Source: Acanthamoeba sp. SK_2022b (taxonomy: Eukaryota > Discosea > Longamoebia > Acanthamoebidae). Taken from it: a stretch of DNA of 64,000 nt. The notes under the pieces were generated by a model. That model worked only from the letters and a program-made list of their open reading frames with translations, searched no databases and was not told the DNA's origin. The translations under genes and the position numbers were made by a program. This document shows positions 22,609 through 33,407 of this stretch, piece by piece; the stretch's first letter is position 1; the number at the start of each line of letters is the position of its first letter. The stretch is from the NCBI GenBank assembly GCA_027943245.1, contig JANDJZ010000174.1, forward strand, positions 1 through 64,000, read 5' to 3'.

Positions 22609-24417
22609 CTTGTAGAACCGCCTCTATTATCAAATGAGAGGTACAGTCATTTTAAAATTGATTTTGATTTCAAGATTTAGCTCCTCAAAATAGGTTTTAA
22701 CTCTAAATCTCCCATCTTGTAAAGATAAAAAGTACTTTTTTGTGAAAAATGCTAACTCATTTTTTGGGCAAATCAGTAAAAACACAGATAATAAGTGATT
22801 TTTATTGCATATCAAAAAATGTCAACTGAAAAAATCCAGCATAACGCATGCTTCTCCAACAGTAACAACAAGTATCACTTAGGACTGCAAGGGCATTAAG
22901 GGTAGAGAGTTGGTAGGAGATGGTGCCATGAAGTGCAAGCTGTTTTTTAGACGTTTGGAGGTCACAGCAGTAATGGTGGTTTCAGTAAAGATGTTGAAGC
23001 AGTCAACAAGGTCAGTCATCCAGCCCCCATCCCTTACTCAGTGATGAGCATTAAGATTTCATTAATTCTGCAGCAGCACCATCATGGTGGCTGGTTACTG
23101 GTGAATGGTGCAAATCACAAACATACAACATTGACTGTCAGTGGCACCTTGAAGAAACATGACAGCTGTCTACTCTAATGCTGCTGCTGCTTGCACACAG
23201 AACTCAATGGCTCTACACTTTCCTCATCTCCTTCACCTCTTTATGTTGCACTGTCATGCATGTGCAGGGGAGAGCTGCTTCATTGATGGCATGGCATCAA
23301 GGTTTTGCCAGGGCACCTCCTTCACCACACACATGCTTGCTTGCAACCATGTGCCATGTTCATCGGCTCCTCTTCACAAACACCCAAGTGGTGAACTTAC
23401 ATAATTCTACCTATCTTCTCCCAGTCTTTTAGCAGTGGTTGTCATTCTCCATGACCTCGCCACAGCCCTTGTTGAACGTACATAATTCTACCTATCTTCT
23501 CCCAGTCTTTAGCACTGGTTGTAATGAGGCAACCACACATCATACATCCAGGATGAATATCTGAGCCCAATGCACATCAGGACATAAGCATACCTAGCTC
23601 TGCATCACTGAGGGTGAGCAGTTGGGATGCTCTCACATGCTGCTGCCATGGTGACAACCACTGCTAAAAGACTGGGAGAAGATAGGTAGAATTATGTAAG
23701 TTCAACAAGGGCTGTGGATCAGGACAACATCGACATGGGGCCATTGCCTAATTGAATGGAGGGCATACTTGTGCTTAAGAAGTTCTTGCGCCCCTATGCA
23801 ATTGGTAGAATTATGTACAATAACACAAACCAACAACAGATGGTGTCACTCCTCACCACCCAGTCAAGTTTACTTCTTCATTCATATATCCATCCTCTTC
23901 TCTAAGGTGTGTGGTTTCAGTCAAAATGGATCATATCATCATTCTATCTTGGTGGAAGATTTCCTGTCCACAACTTGGCACTAGTCCATCCACCACCCAC
24001 ACACTTGTGGCTAACTTCATTTTTTGCGATTGTTGGTGACAGACTTCCCAATGGTGACATTCCACCCATTTTGCTTACATGGCCCCAAGTCCATTCCCTG
24101 TGCTAATCTCCACCACCTTTCTTGCAGAGGACTTCTGGATGGTTTTGTCCAACTGCTGGAACAATGTAGAGAAACAGCTTCACGTCTACATGGAGGCCTA
24201 TCAAGAAGCTTGCACTGCAGAATCTTTGCCCAAAAAAAATGAGTTAACATATTTTGACCAAAGTAACTGTCTTTGCAAACCAGCAGAATTGGAGTTAAAA
24301 TCTACAAGATGGGAGATTTGGAGTTAAAACCTATCTTGAGTTGCTAAATCTTGACACCAAAATCTATTTTAAAATGACTGGACCTCTCATTTGATAATAG
24401 AGGCGGTTCTACAAGCA
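22609..24417. mobile_element. Candidate non-autonomous DNA element with long terminal inverted repeats
   Basis: The left end (22609 to about 22735) reads GCTTGTAGAACCGCCTCTAT and continues into TTATCAAATGAGAGGT and a run with AATCTCCCATCTTGTA. The right end (about 24290-24417) is the reverse complement of the same sequence with scattered substitutions, giving imperfect terminal inverted repeats of roughly 110-130 bp. The 1.8-kb interior has no coding region I can recognise. I see no convincing target-site duplication. Partial copies of the terminal core (ATCAAATGAGAGGT) in block 1 near 9748 and, inverted, near 11650 suggest a family. Confidence 0.6.
23394..23716. repeat. Nested direct and inverted repeat
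   Basis: A unit of about 45-60 bp, centred on TAATTCTACCTATCTTCTCC, occurs at 23398-23442, again in direct orientation at 23472-23521, and once inverted at 23652-23716. The second and third copies also share the flank CACAGCCCTTGTTGAAC, forming a 64-bp inverted repeat around 130 bp of spacer. The structure could fold into a hairpin and looks like a small MITE or a tandem-plus-inverted duplication. Confidence 0.8.
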
Positions 24418-24718
24418 ATTGTAAGTACTAAGACAATGAGTTATCTCAGATGTTTTGCACCAAAAAACGCCACAAAGTAAAACAGAAGACAACATACGTT
24501 GGATTTGCCTTTTTTGACTTTTATGCACTGGTTTGCATAGAGTGAAAAAGTCACTGCCTCTTTTTCATGAGCACCAGTTTTTGTGTTTGCACATGCAGAT
24601 ATTTGTGCAGAAGTCTCTGCCCAGCCCACAGCAATTAAAATCGTTGCGAGGCAGATACCAACAAGAAAAGAAATACAAGAGAATAACTAATTAGTTTCAA
24701 GTTTCTTGTTCTGAGTGA

Positions 24719-27700
24719 ATGGAGCACGATTTGCAGTGGGGGGAGTGGGTGTGGGTGCACGTGTTCTCGTTCCTCGATGCCCCGCACGAGCTGGCTGCTG
24801 TGCGTTTGGTGTGCTCCGCTTGGGCTCGTCTTGCAGATGATGGTACCCGAAATCTTCCTTTCAGGGCTAGCTACTCGTATGAGCACTCATCTTTGCGAAC
24901 GCTGTCATTTCTGGTGGCCTTGATTCGCAGGGAGTGTATGGCGGACAAAGTGCAGAGAGGTGCCCACAGTCAAGCGTGCGCCAGGGAGCAAGTACGACCA
25001 GCGGCTGTTCACGCGCGACCTCAAGACAGCCGACAACGCTCTGTGGAAGCCCCTCTTCCGCGAGCTCTGTGCGACGCCGCGGCTCACCTCTATTGCCGAG
25101 CCAGCCTCAGCGAGCTTTGCTCACCATGCATCACTTGGGTGTTACAGCTACATTTCCTGTCAAGGGGGCGGGCACGGGGCATCTGGGCTACGGACTGCTG
25201 AGGCAGGGGCTGCGGGCGTCGTCAAGTGATCACCCTTCTCAGGGCATCCATCAAACGCTCAATCCGTACACAACCCACGCACCACACGCTCGCACACACT
25301 GAATTCTCACTCAGTTGGGCACCGTGCATGAGCTAGGAGCCTGCAGACGTTTTGGTCATCAAAGGGATCAGCCGACGACCAGAGCAGCGAATTCCTGGTC
25401 TACCGGTACATGCGCGACGCGTCACAAATGCAACTCAAGCGAGACACCAATGCACACTCACTTTGCCTAACTCGCTTTGTTGGAATCAACCGCTAGTTTG
25501 GTGCAGCCCATCTGCATAGTGCGCTCTGTTAGCATCACTATCTACCGCGCCGGCTATCAGAAAGGGTTCGCTTCCCCTCTGTGCATGAAGCAGTGTCTGT
25601 TGTGTGTGTGTTCCCAGCGACCCACCACTCACTCGCTCGCTCGCTGGCATGTGTGCGTGTTTCGGGCAAGTAGAATCCCGGTTTACGGTCCGCAGAGGCT
25701 GCAGGTGTCCGTGGGCTTTGGTCCAGAGAAGGAAGACATGCACTACACCTCGTCCGTCTTTCCGGTCGACAACTCTTCCGGTACCGCCTTCACATCCGTG
25801 TTTCTTTGTTTGTTTGGTTGTGTTTTGTTTTGTTGTTTCCTCCAGACTTGGCTCCTCACTCCACTCGTCGGCACTCCCCCCCCCGCGAAGCCGAGCAGAC
25901 GTTCGACTTGGCGCCGGAACTCGTGGTCGGCGGCTTCCTGCGAATCGTACGCTGGCCCTGGCTCACGCTCCCCGCATCCGCCTGCTCACCCATTTGGTTT
26001 GGGGGATTGGCTTGGGGGTTGACGACAGGACTTGTACGGCCGCGTCCAGACGCAGCCCGATGACGACCTCTTCTACACGGTCCTCCAGCGAGTGGTTGCC
26101 CTCGGCCTGCCCATCGGTACCGACCCGCTCTCTCGCTGCCCCACGTTCCTGTGCGTGCGTATGGCCGTGGGCTCACTGGGGCACCGCACCAGCGGGTCTG
26201 GACAAGCCGGTGCTGTCGGAGGCGCTGGTGCGGTTCGCGGTATCGCGCCGCTGCTTTGGCGAGAGCCTCATCCACCCTCCGGTTCCCGAGTCGCACAAGC
26301 CGCCACCCAAGACCGCCCACTCTTCCGCAGAGCATGACGGTGACGATGAAGCGGAGGAAGACTACGATGATGACGATGACGACGACGATGACGACGACGA
26401 TAATAACGAGCGCCAGTTGCCCAATTCAGGCAGCGATCCCTGTGCCGGTACGCAATTCATCGTATGATTCTTCAATTTGCATTAATATTTATTTTACTTT
26501 GATAAAGTTATATTTTTGGTTTGTTATCTTATAGTACTTACTACCAACTTCATTCAGGTGAATTGAAGGCCATCGTGCAGCGCCACCGAGAAGGAGGCAG
26601 TATCGACGATGGCGTCTTGTGTCGTCAGCTCCTGTGCGCTCCGCCTTCCTCTCCCCGCCTTCCTTGCGCGTTGCAGCAGAGCCAAAAGATAATCGTGTCC
26701 CCCCCCAAATCTACGCTTGCAGGGACGTAATGCAGCGGCAGGCGGAGGACACCATCGGCGCATCGCAAAGGGCGCAGCAGAGGCGCGACCGCATTCGCGC
26801 GCTGCTCCTGGAGGGCAAGCACACCGAGGCCATCGTCGTTGCTCTGGACTCGCCGCCGGTAAGCTGCTCCCGCCCGCCTTGGCGCGCGTGTGCACCTGGC
26901 CAGATGCGAGCTGACATCCACGACGACGCGTCGCGCACAAGGACGAGGACGTGCGCACGGCCGAGGTGGTGGGATGGTTCTGTGACGCCGATCAAGAACA
27001 GAAGGCGGGCAGGGACAAGAACTCCGCGGCGGAGGAGGGGCAGCACGACAGAAAGAGGGCCAAGAAAATCGAGCCGGACGTGCTCGAGACCTACCTGCAG
27101 CTGGCGCTGAAGAAGCAGAAGCGGCTCAACGAATACGAGTCCCTGGCGATCACTCGCTCCCTCGGCTTGCGACACATCCACCTCATCGCTTTCAGCGCAG
27201 CCACAGGCAGGGTATGACGTCGGCGCAGGGCACATTGATGTCCACCTTCACTCTCTCTGATGGTCCCACCGTCTGGACAGATGACGTGCACGGAGGCGCT
27301 GGGCGATTTGGTGCTTGCGCAGTTCAAACAGCCCCTCATCGCCGCTGATATCTACATGCGAGCTCACGTCTTCGACAAGGTTCCTCCTACCTCTCTCTGC
27401 TCAGCTCTCGCGCGGCGCTAAAGCTACTTGACCTCAGTAGTGAGACGGTTAACGTTTCCTCTCGTTCATTGGCAGGTGCAAGTGTGCCTCGTGGAAGCGG
27501 GCCATTTCGATGCGTTGCTTCGGCTCGCCCAGTCGCTCCACTACCCGGCCGATTATCCCGCCCTCCTCCGCGTGCGTGCCCGCGTCACGCCCAACCACGA
27601 ATCGTGGACGCGTCCACTAACGAACGTGCACGGTCTGTGTGGGGCATTGGTGCCATACCTAACGACAGGTGGCCAAGGAGAAGCTTTCCCGACGCAAGGC

Positions 27701-27896
27701 GCTAGAGTTTGGGCTGGCGCTGGCCCAGGGCAACCACGGGGCTGCCCTCCTGGATCTCGACCAGATCAAGACCGCGCTGGACATCGAGATGGCCGAGGGC
27801 GAGTGGGACATCATTGGGCGGCTGCGGCGCTTGCTCCAAGACGAAGCAGCCAAGGAGGGTGGAAACAACAACACCGAGGATCGTGGGGCCGACTGA
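24719..27896 (+). CDS. F-box protein (At4g00755-like) fused to clathrin-heavy-chain-like segment
   Basis: The N-terminus has an F-box-like helix set (VWVHVFSFLDAPHELAAVRLVCSAW). F-box proteins are SCF ubiquitin-ligase adaptors. The next exons match the body of plant At4g00755-type F-box proteins: WRTKCREVP, SSSDHPSQGIHQTL, TFWSSKGSADD, VYRLVQPICIVRSVSITIYRAG, LQVSVGFGPEKEDMHYTSSV, ELVVGGFLRIDLYGRVQTQ. An acidic Asp run follows (about 26360-26405). Phase-consistent exons then encode a segment like the linker/distal-leg repeats of clathrin heavy chain: RLNEYESLAITRSL, CTEALGDLV, ADIYMRAHVFDKVQVCLVE, AGHFDALLRLAQ, HYPADYPALLR, DLDQIKTALDIEM. The stop is at 27896. One junction near 25160-25220 changes frame and is unresolved, and the acceptor before DEDVRTAEVV is weak. 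Two adjacent genes remain possible. Confidence 0.7.
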
Positions 27897-27998
27897 CAGC
27901 AAGAAGAATGAGTGTGAGGCCCTCCTCGTGGCGCTGACGGTGGAAAAACTGTACAACAAAGCTGTGCCACACCCAGGCCGGGCTTGTTGCACTGGAGC

Positions 27999-29562
27999 TC
28001 ATACGTCCTCGTCACCGTCTTCTGAGAGTGAGACTTCGTCATCTTGATCATCGAGCGCTATGAGAGCCCAGGGCAAGGGCTGCTCCTCTACTTCTTGCTT
28101 GATTCCATTGTAGTGTTCGGCTGCCTTGTCCGCGATGTCTGCAAGAGCTACGTCGTTAATCGTTGCCAAACAAGAGAAGAGGGGTCATGGACGTTTAACC
28201 TTTCTTGCTGTTGCAATTCTGTTTCTTTTCCTGTGTTTGTCCGTCGTCCACAAGGCCCTGCTCTGTTTCCTTCCTCCTTGACCGTCTCCTTTTACCAATC
28301 CTCTTTGTGATCTGATTGATGTACCCGTCCATCTCGTCTCTACAACAAGAGCCAAACTAAAGCTCAGTAGACGTCTGATGGAGAGCTTAGACAAAGGGTC
28401 GTACCTATCCACCTGGCGTAGAATCTCTGGGCTCGAGGGAGCGGAAGAAGGAGCCGAAGACGAGAGCTCGATCAGCGGTCCCTATGTCCAAATCAGCAAT
28501 AGCAGGTGCATTACAGCGAGTTGCAGACAAGTGAACAAACCTCAGGCTCAAAAGAGTCATCATCGCTGAAACTGAATGAAGCACCCAGATCATCTTGGCG
28601 ACTGCGCTCGGCGAAGTAATCGTCTGTGTAGTTTTCTTCCACCTTCTTTACCATGCTCCGCAATACTCGTTTGCGCTTGTTGGTGCCAAAGGTGAGGTCT
28701 GTGTGGCGTTAGCGCATGCCTGCCTAACAGTTACTTAGCTCATACTATACCTTCGAGGCTGAACGAGAGGGCTTTTGGCTCTCTCCTCGTCTTCTCCTGC
28801 TTGATGCTTGGTGGCTTCCTTCCATTTGCTGAGCACGCGAACGGACTGAGATGACGCACACCTGCATGAGCTTTGGGCTTACGTACAGATGCAGAGCTCG
28901 TGATACTTCTTGAGACATGCATGCGCGGTGCGGCTAGTGCCACAGTCTTTGCTTACTTGACTAGCCACATGGTCCCAGAAGTACTTATCCGTTGGCGTAG
29001 TTTCCCTCTGGCTCTGCCGCAGCGCCTCTACCTCCTGATTGCCTAATCGATGAATACCCCTCGGACAGGAAGAGGACATGATGGAAGTAGCACGTACGAT
29101 GGGACTCCACTTGCTTCCCGCTGACCGAGTATCCCCAACCCTGCTTGGCGTGCGGGGCGAGCTTGTTGACGCCTTGGGCGAAGCGAGAGCAACACGAGGC
29201 AGCGAAGGAGAAGGCAAGCCCTTTGGTGACAAGGACGTAGAGGCTTGAGAGCTAGCGGCAACACGAGCAGGCGAGGTGGCATGGGTGCTCGGTCGTGGAG
29301 AGTAGGGCTTCTTATCTTCGCGGGCAGTCTTGGCCGAAGCCGTCTTCTTGTCTGGTGTCGGCTTCTTTCCATTCCTCCTGCTTGTGCGAGACTTGGAGAT
29401 AGAGCTCACAGCGGCTTGTGAACTGGCCTTTGTCTTGGCCTTGCTTGCAGCCTTTGCACGACGGGGGTGTCCTCTACGAGCACCTGCATGGCCGTTTGCT
29501 CCCGAAGCAGCGTCGTTCGACAGCTCTGCTTCGGCAGCGAAAGACCTTCTTTTCTGCTTCAT
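27999..29562 (-). CDS. Second KNL2/Mis18BP1-like protein (SANT only)
   Basis: Paralog of the 1585-8239 gene by C-terminal architecture. The start is ATG at 29562. A basic Ser/Lys/Ala-rich N-terminus (about 150 residues) leads to SKWSPI, donor GTACGT, and then EVEALRQSQRETTPTDKYFW with DHVASQVSKDCGTSRTAH and LKKYHEL, a SANT/Myb domain aligned with that of the larger gene. The following exons encode FGTNKRKRVLRSM (compare GTNKRRRK in the first gene), an acidic patch, EILRQVDRDEMDGYI (compare LLQKLDRGKLDAYI) and a C-terminal end with stop at 27999. I found no SANTA domain or CENP-C-like motif. The joins checked are phase-consistent. Function is inferred: DNA or chromatin binding, possibly centromeric. 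It is divergent from the CDC123-like gene. Confidence 0.75.
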
Positions 29563-29816
29563 CGTTTGCCACACACCATCCAGGTCCTAGTCGCTTCCTC
29601 CACCTCTACCTGCGAGCACAGAGCAACTGTCTGAGCTCTTCCTATATAAACAAGAAATAAACATGTATTTCCGCAGGCAACACTACAAAAAGGTAAAACC
29701 GGCTTGGGCGGTATGTGAAGAAGGCGAGGACAGCGGCCAGCAAGACAGCCCCAATTTTCAGTTCACCGGGGCAACACGTAGCCGCGGCTGCGGATGATGT
29801 GCGCCACAGCTGCTGA
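29563..29816. promoter_or_regulatory. Divergent intergenic region, KNL2-like paralog / CDC123-like gene
   Basis: 254 bp between start codons of divergent genes. A short AT-rich run (TATATAAACAAG at about 29643) could hold a core promoter element, but this is weak. A minus-strand open stretch overlapping it (29899-29642) is probably incidental. Confidence 0.35.
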
Positions 29817-31296
29817 ATGAACGCCAAGAGGGAGGAAGAGCTCAAGTACTGGAACTCATTCTCCGTGCATGTGTGGTACGAGCCGCTAAAGGAGCTCACC
29901 TTTCCTTCGTCCTTCCTCTCGTACGCCCCCCTCTTTTCCTTTTATTTGGGCAAGACAACCCGCCAGGTCTGAACGCTCGTGCAAACACATAGAGTGAGCA
30001 TCGAAGAGGCGCAAGCATGCGTGGCGTATCAGGAACGACTGCTCGCTAGTCTGATGACTGACGTGGCGTTGACTGGCGGACCTGATGCGGAGGATATTCC
30101 TGACTACGACGACTGCCCGCTGCTGATGGGGCTCGAGCAGCGGATGAACCCCATCATCGAGCGTTACGTCAAGGTGCAGCAGGATGCCGCATGCGCTCCT
30201 ACTCGCACCTTCTCATTCGATCTGAGCTGTTAACTGTCTACAGGAGAGCGGAGGAGCGTTCGTGAAGCTCTCCGATCGCAGCCCAAAGGATGCCGCCACC
30301 GAGCGGGGACGCATCTATAAGTTCCTCGACCTGCCCAACCAGAAGCCGCGCGTGGACCATGAAGCCAGGGGAGCGGAGTACGACTTGTCGAGCAACGCCG
30401 TCGGCCTGCCAATGGTCTATCGTGGGATGATGGGTGCCCTCAAGGTGAAAAGCGGCCGCGAAGCTTTGAAGCTTCTTCTCATAAGGTAAAAGGTCTGTTT
30501 GTCGTCATCGTAACCGGTGGCGTTCCATCGTCATGAGCTTGACGTTGCCACATTACAGCTTCCGAACGCTGGAAGACGTACAGATCAGGCTCGACTATCG
30601 AGAGAAGCTGTGGGAGCTCAAGCTCGTGATTCGGCAGTGGGTGGACTTTGACATCGCCTATGAGCTCCGCGGGTTCGTCTGCAACAACCGCCTGACGGCT
30701 CTCTCGCAGTACTACTACGACTGCTACTTTGATGTGGTCGTCCGGCAGAAGGACCTCATCGGCGCCAGCGTCCAGCACTACTGGGAGACTCAGGCACCTT
30801 CCAACCTCGCACCACACAACACCCTTTCTGTGGGTCGACCGCGCGCTGACTTGTGACAGTTTCTGTGGTCCACCGCGCACAGGTCAAAGGGAAGCCCCCG
30901 TACGACAGCTACGTGATCGATTTCACTGTGCTTCCTCATGGCGAACTGGCCGAGGGCGAGCTGCTGCCGGTGACGATTGTCGAGCTCAATCCCTTCGACG
31001 AGTACACCGACTCTGCGCTCTTCAAGTGGAAGCTGCACCACCAGTGCGTACTATCCTCCATCTTTCCCCGCGTGCCGCCAACGATGCCTTGGGCCATCTG
31101 CGTCGTGTTGATCATCTCCCTCCCCGCTGGCAGGACCCTGCACGAGGGCCCGTTCACGTTCAAGATCGTGGAGCATCCCTCACACGAGCCCAAGCGCACG
31201 TGGTGGAAGCGCATTCTCAACACATACATGGATACGATCAATGCCGCACAGCCGAAACAACAGAACGAGAAGAAGAAGAAGGGGAAGGACGTCTGA
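29817..31296 (+). CDS. CDC123 (D123)-like ATP-grasp protein
   Basis: Family members use an ATP-grasp fold; canonical CDC123 assists assembly of translation factor eIF2. The start is ATG at 29817, preceded by an in-frame stop. It opens with WNSFSVHVWYEPLKELTF, matching the CDC123 N-terminal W-Y....TF pattern. Later exons give GGAFVKLSDRSPKDA (the lysine-containing ATP-binding segment), LVIRQWVDFDIAYELRGFVC, NRLTALSQYYYDCYF and a motif of aspartate/glutamate metal ligands, YVIDFTVLP and VTIVELNPFDEYTDSALF. Seven or eight exons give about 380 residues, with a Lys-rich tail to the stop at 31294-31296. 'SDRSPKDA' instead of the canonical 'N-W-S-A-P-R-D-A' suggests a divergent subfamily rather than the orthologous eIF2 factor. 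Confidence 0.85.
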
Positions 31297-31397
31297 AACG
31301 TTGTGCCTTTTATTATTGTTGTTATTTTGTGAGTAAAGTTACGGAACTGTTTTATCTCTTTTCCAATATATTTTGTGCAAACTAGAGTGCTACAGAG

Positions 31398-33241
31398 ATG
31401 GCACGAAAGAAGGGAGGTGCGCAATCGAACAACAAAAACGCCGGCGGGAGCGCGAAGGGCAAAGCCACTAAATCGGCTACGGGTGCGATTAATCTCTCCC
31501 TATCTCCCATTTCAGATTTTGGTGTTCCACACATGATTGACTGCGTTTTTCAGCTTATGCATTCACGGACCCGGCACGAGAGGTGCTCGCCAACAGCCTC
31601 CGGCAAATTGGCGCCATCAATCTCCAACTCGAGGTGAGTCACATTTACTTCGATGAATTATAATTCGTTATGAATTCTGATGAATTTCGTGCGCGTGTGG
31701 CCAGTTGCCCAAGGAGGCGCTCACACCGATGACTGCCACCGAGCTGCGACAATCGCTCGTCAGCACCGCACAGAGCGTGGCTCACGCGACCACCAAGTGT
31801 ACAGCCCCGCCATCACAACACGCGCGACACGCACGCAGTGCCTCACACTGCCCACACCCGCCTTTGCTCCACCAGTCCAGGTGGCCTGGAAGAACATCGC
31901 CGAGGACATCGCCGGCGGCCAGACGTCGTCCGCAGCCGAGGACGGCGCGCCCTTTGCCGAGGGTCTCGAGCAGGACCTCAAGAATCTGGTCGTCGCCGCC
32001 AACGTCGTCATCGCGCTCAACGAGAGTAACTCCCCGATCCCCTGCTGCTCTCTGGCCCTGCGCTCCTCCCAACGCTCACCAAATACTCACCACCGGCGCG
32101 CAGACAAATGGGGCCAGCGCGTGCTCCAGGGCGTGCGCGATGCCGTGGCAGGCGTGATCAACGCCGTCGAGGCGCTCTTTGCCTACTTTTACGAGTGGAA
32201 GAAGGGTCGCGGTAAAAATGGTCCCAGCGGAACGTGTGGGGGGGGGGAGTCTGTGCTGACGATCGCGACGCGGTGCGGTGCAGTGGACGCCGAGAGCGCG
32301 CAGCTGACGGCCAAGGTCTGGGAGAAGTGCGTGGCCGTGGAGAAGGTGCCGCTCGACAACAACACCGTCGCCTGCAACGCCATCCGGAGCTGGATGGCCG
32401 CCATCAAGGGTATGCCCTCTGCCCGCCCACCCAATAATAAAAGAAACGAAAAAGAAAATGGCGAAGAAAATGAATGTTTGGCTGTGCGCACACCGTCGGG
32501 CAGACGCCATGTCCGAGTTGGCGGAGCTTGCCGAGAGGAAGCCCGAGGCAAAGGAGGAGGGCGAGAAGGAAGAAAATGAGGAGAAGAAGCAGAAGACAAA
32601 GGCAAAGGACGACGAGGAAGAGGAGGACGATGAGGACGAGTGGGACGAGGATGACGAGGAGGAGGCCCTGTCGGAGGAGGAGGCCAAGGTGGTGCCCGGC
32701 TGCCAGCTGCTCATCAAGTCCCTCTTCGGACTACTCAACGGCAGCCTGCCCCTGCTCGACCTCGACGAGCGACGAAAGGACAAGCAACGAGAGCTCGAAA
32801 AGCAACAACAGGTGCACCTCCTCTCCCTCCCTCCCTCTCGCTCGTATGGCCACATCGCCTGTTGTGCGTCACATGTGTGTGTTGGTCGTTGACGCTCACT
32901 TGGCACCATGGTTGTCGTTGACTCAGGGCGGCGAGGCCGCGAATGACGAGAAGATCGAGGAGGACGGCCACGAGTGGCTCGAGGAGGTGATCGAGAAGGC
33001 GCGCGCCCTGTCCGAGTTTGCCGACGAGCTGGTGATCTCGCTCTACCCGCCCCAGGACGCCGGCGCGGTGCGGCAGCACGCCGAGAAGCTGGGCCACGTC
33101 GGGCGGGCCGTCATCGACCGCCTCGACGCCAACCCGGTCGTGCGACGGCGCGAGAGGTTCGGCCGTCTGCGCGGGCTCGTCGAGACCATGCTCTCCAAGG
33201 CCCTGGCCGACATCAACGCCGCCCAACCGCCGATCTCTTGA
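31398..33241 (+). CDS. Grap2/cyclin-D-interacting (CCNDBP1/GCIP)-like protein
   Basis: In animals this family binds cyclin D and other regulators; the amoebal role is unknown. The start MARKKGGAQSNN lies in a basic leader. Helical exons follow: EVLANSLRQIGAINLQLE, LPKEALTPMTATELRQSL, VAWKNIAEDI, ADKWGQRVLQGVRDAVAGVI, VWEKCVAVEKVPLDNNTVAC and AIRSWMAAIKDAMSELAEL. The pattern 'PLDN..A......IKDA..E' matches the CCNDBP1 middle region. A Glu/Asp-rich insert (about 32540-32680) precedes CQLLIKSLFGLL. The final exon has a diagnostic FADELVISLYPPQDA, corresponding to the 'DDL..SIYPPM' motif. Stop at 33241. About 430 residues. The spacing and all-helical character fit the family; exact splice sites around 32190-32290 are less certain. 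Confidence 0.75.
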
Positions 33242-33407
33242 TGTTGTTGACGATCGCGAACGTTAAGAGGCCTCGCGCCCTACCAACACAGTTTCTTTCG
33301 TTGTTTCTTTTGTTGTTTCTTGTTCCACGCGTGATGGAAGGAAAAGAAGAAGTACACGCAGAGAGAGAAGAAAGAAGAGGAGGGGCTCAACTCCACCTCC
33401 GCCTCCT

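Larger units (their letters stand above)
20541..24718. repeat. AT-rich, repeat-bearing block 2
   Basis: Low-GC region without traceable genes. It contains R1 copy B (20978-21263), R2 copy B (21629-21735, inverted relative to copy A), an inverted R1 fragment (about 22447-22590), and the long-inverted-repeat element at 22609-24417. Open stretches such as 21776-22174 are rich in Leu/Ser/Pro in several frames and match nothing I know. Confidence 0.6.

Noticed and set aside
8851..24718. Viral integration or horizontal-transfer island
   Set aside because: Composition shift alone suggested it, but no viral or bacterial genes are recognisable in the AT-rich blocks and the enclosed genes are intron-containing and typical for the host.
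29642..29899. Small minus-strand membrane-like ORF
   Set aside because: It overlaps the first exon of the CDC123-like gene and the divergent promoter; hydrophobicity alone is not sufficient.
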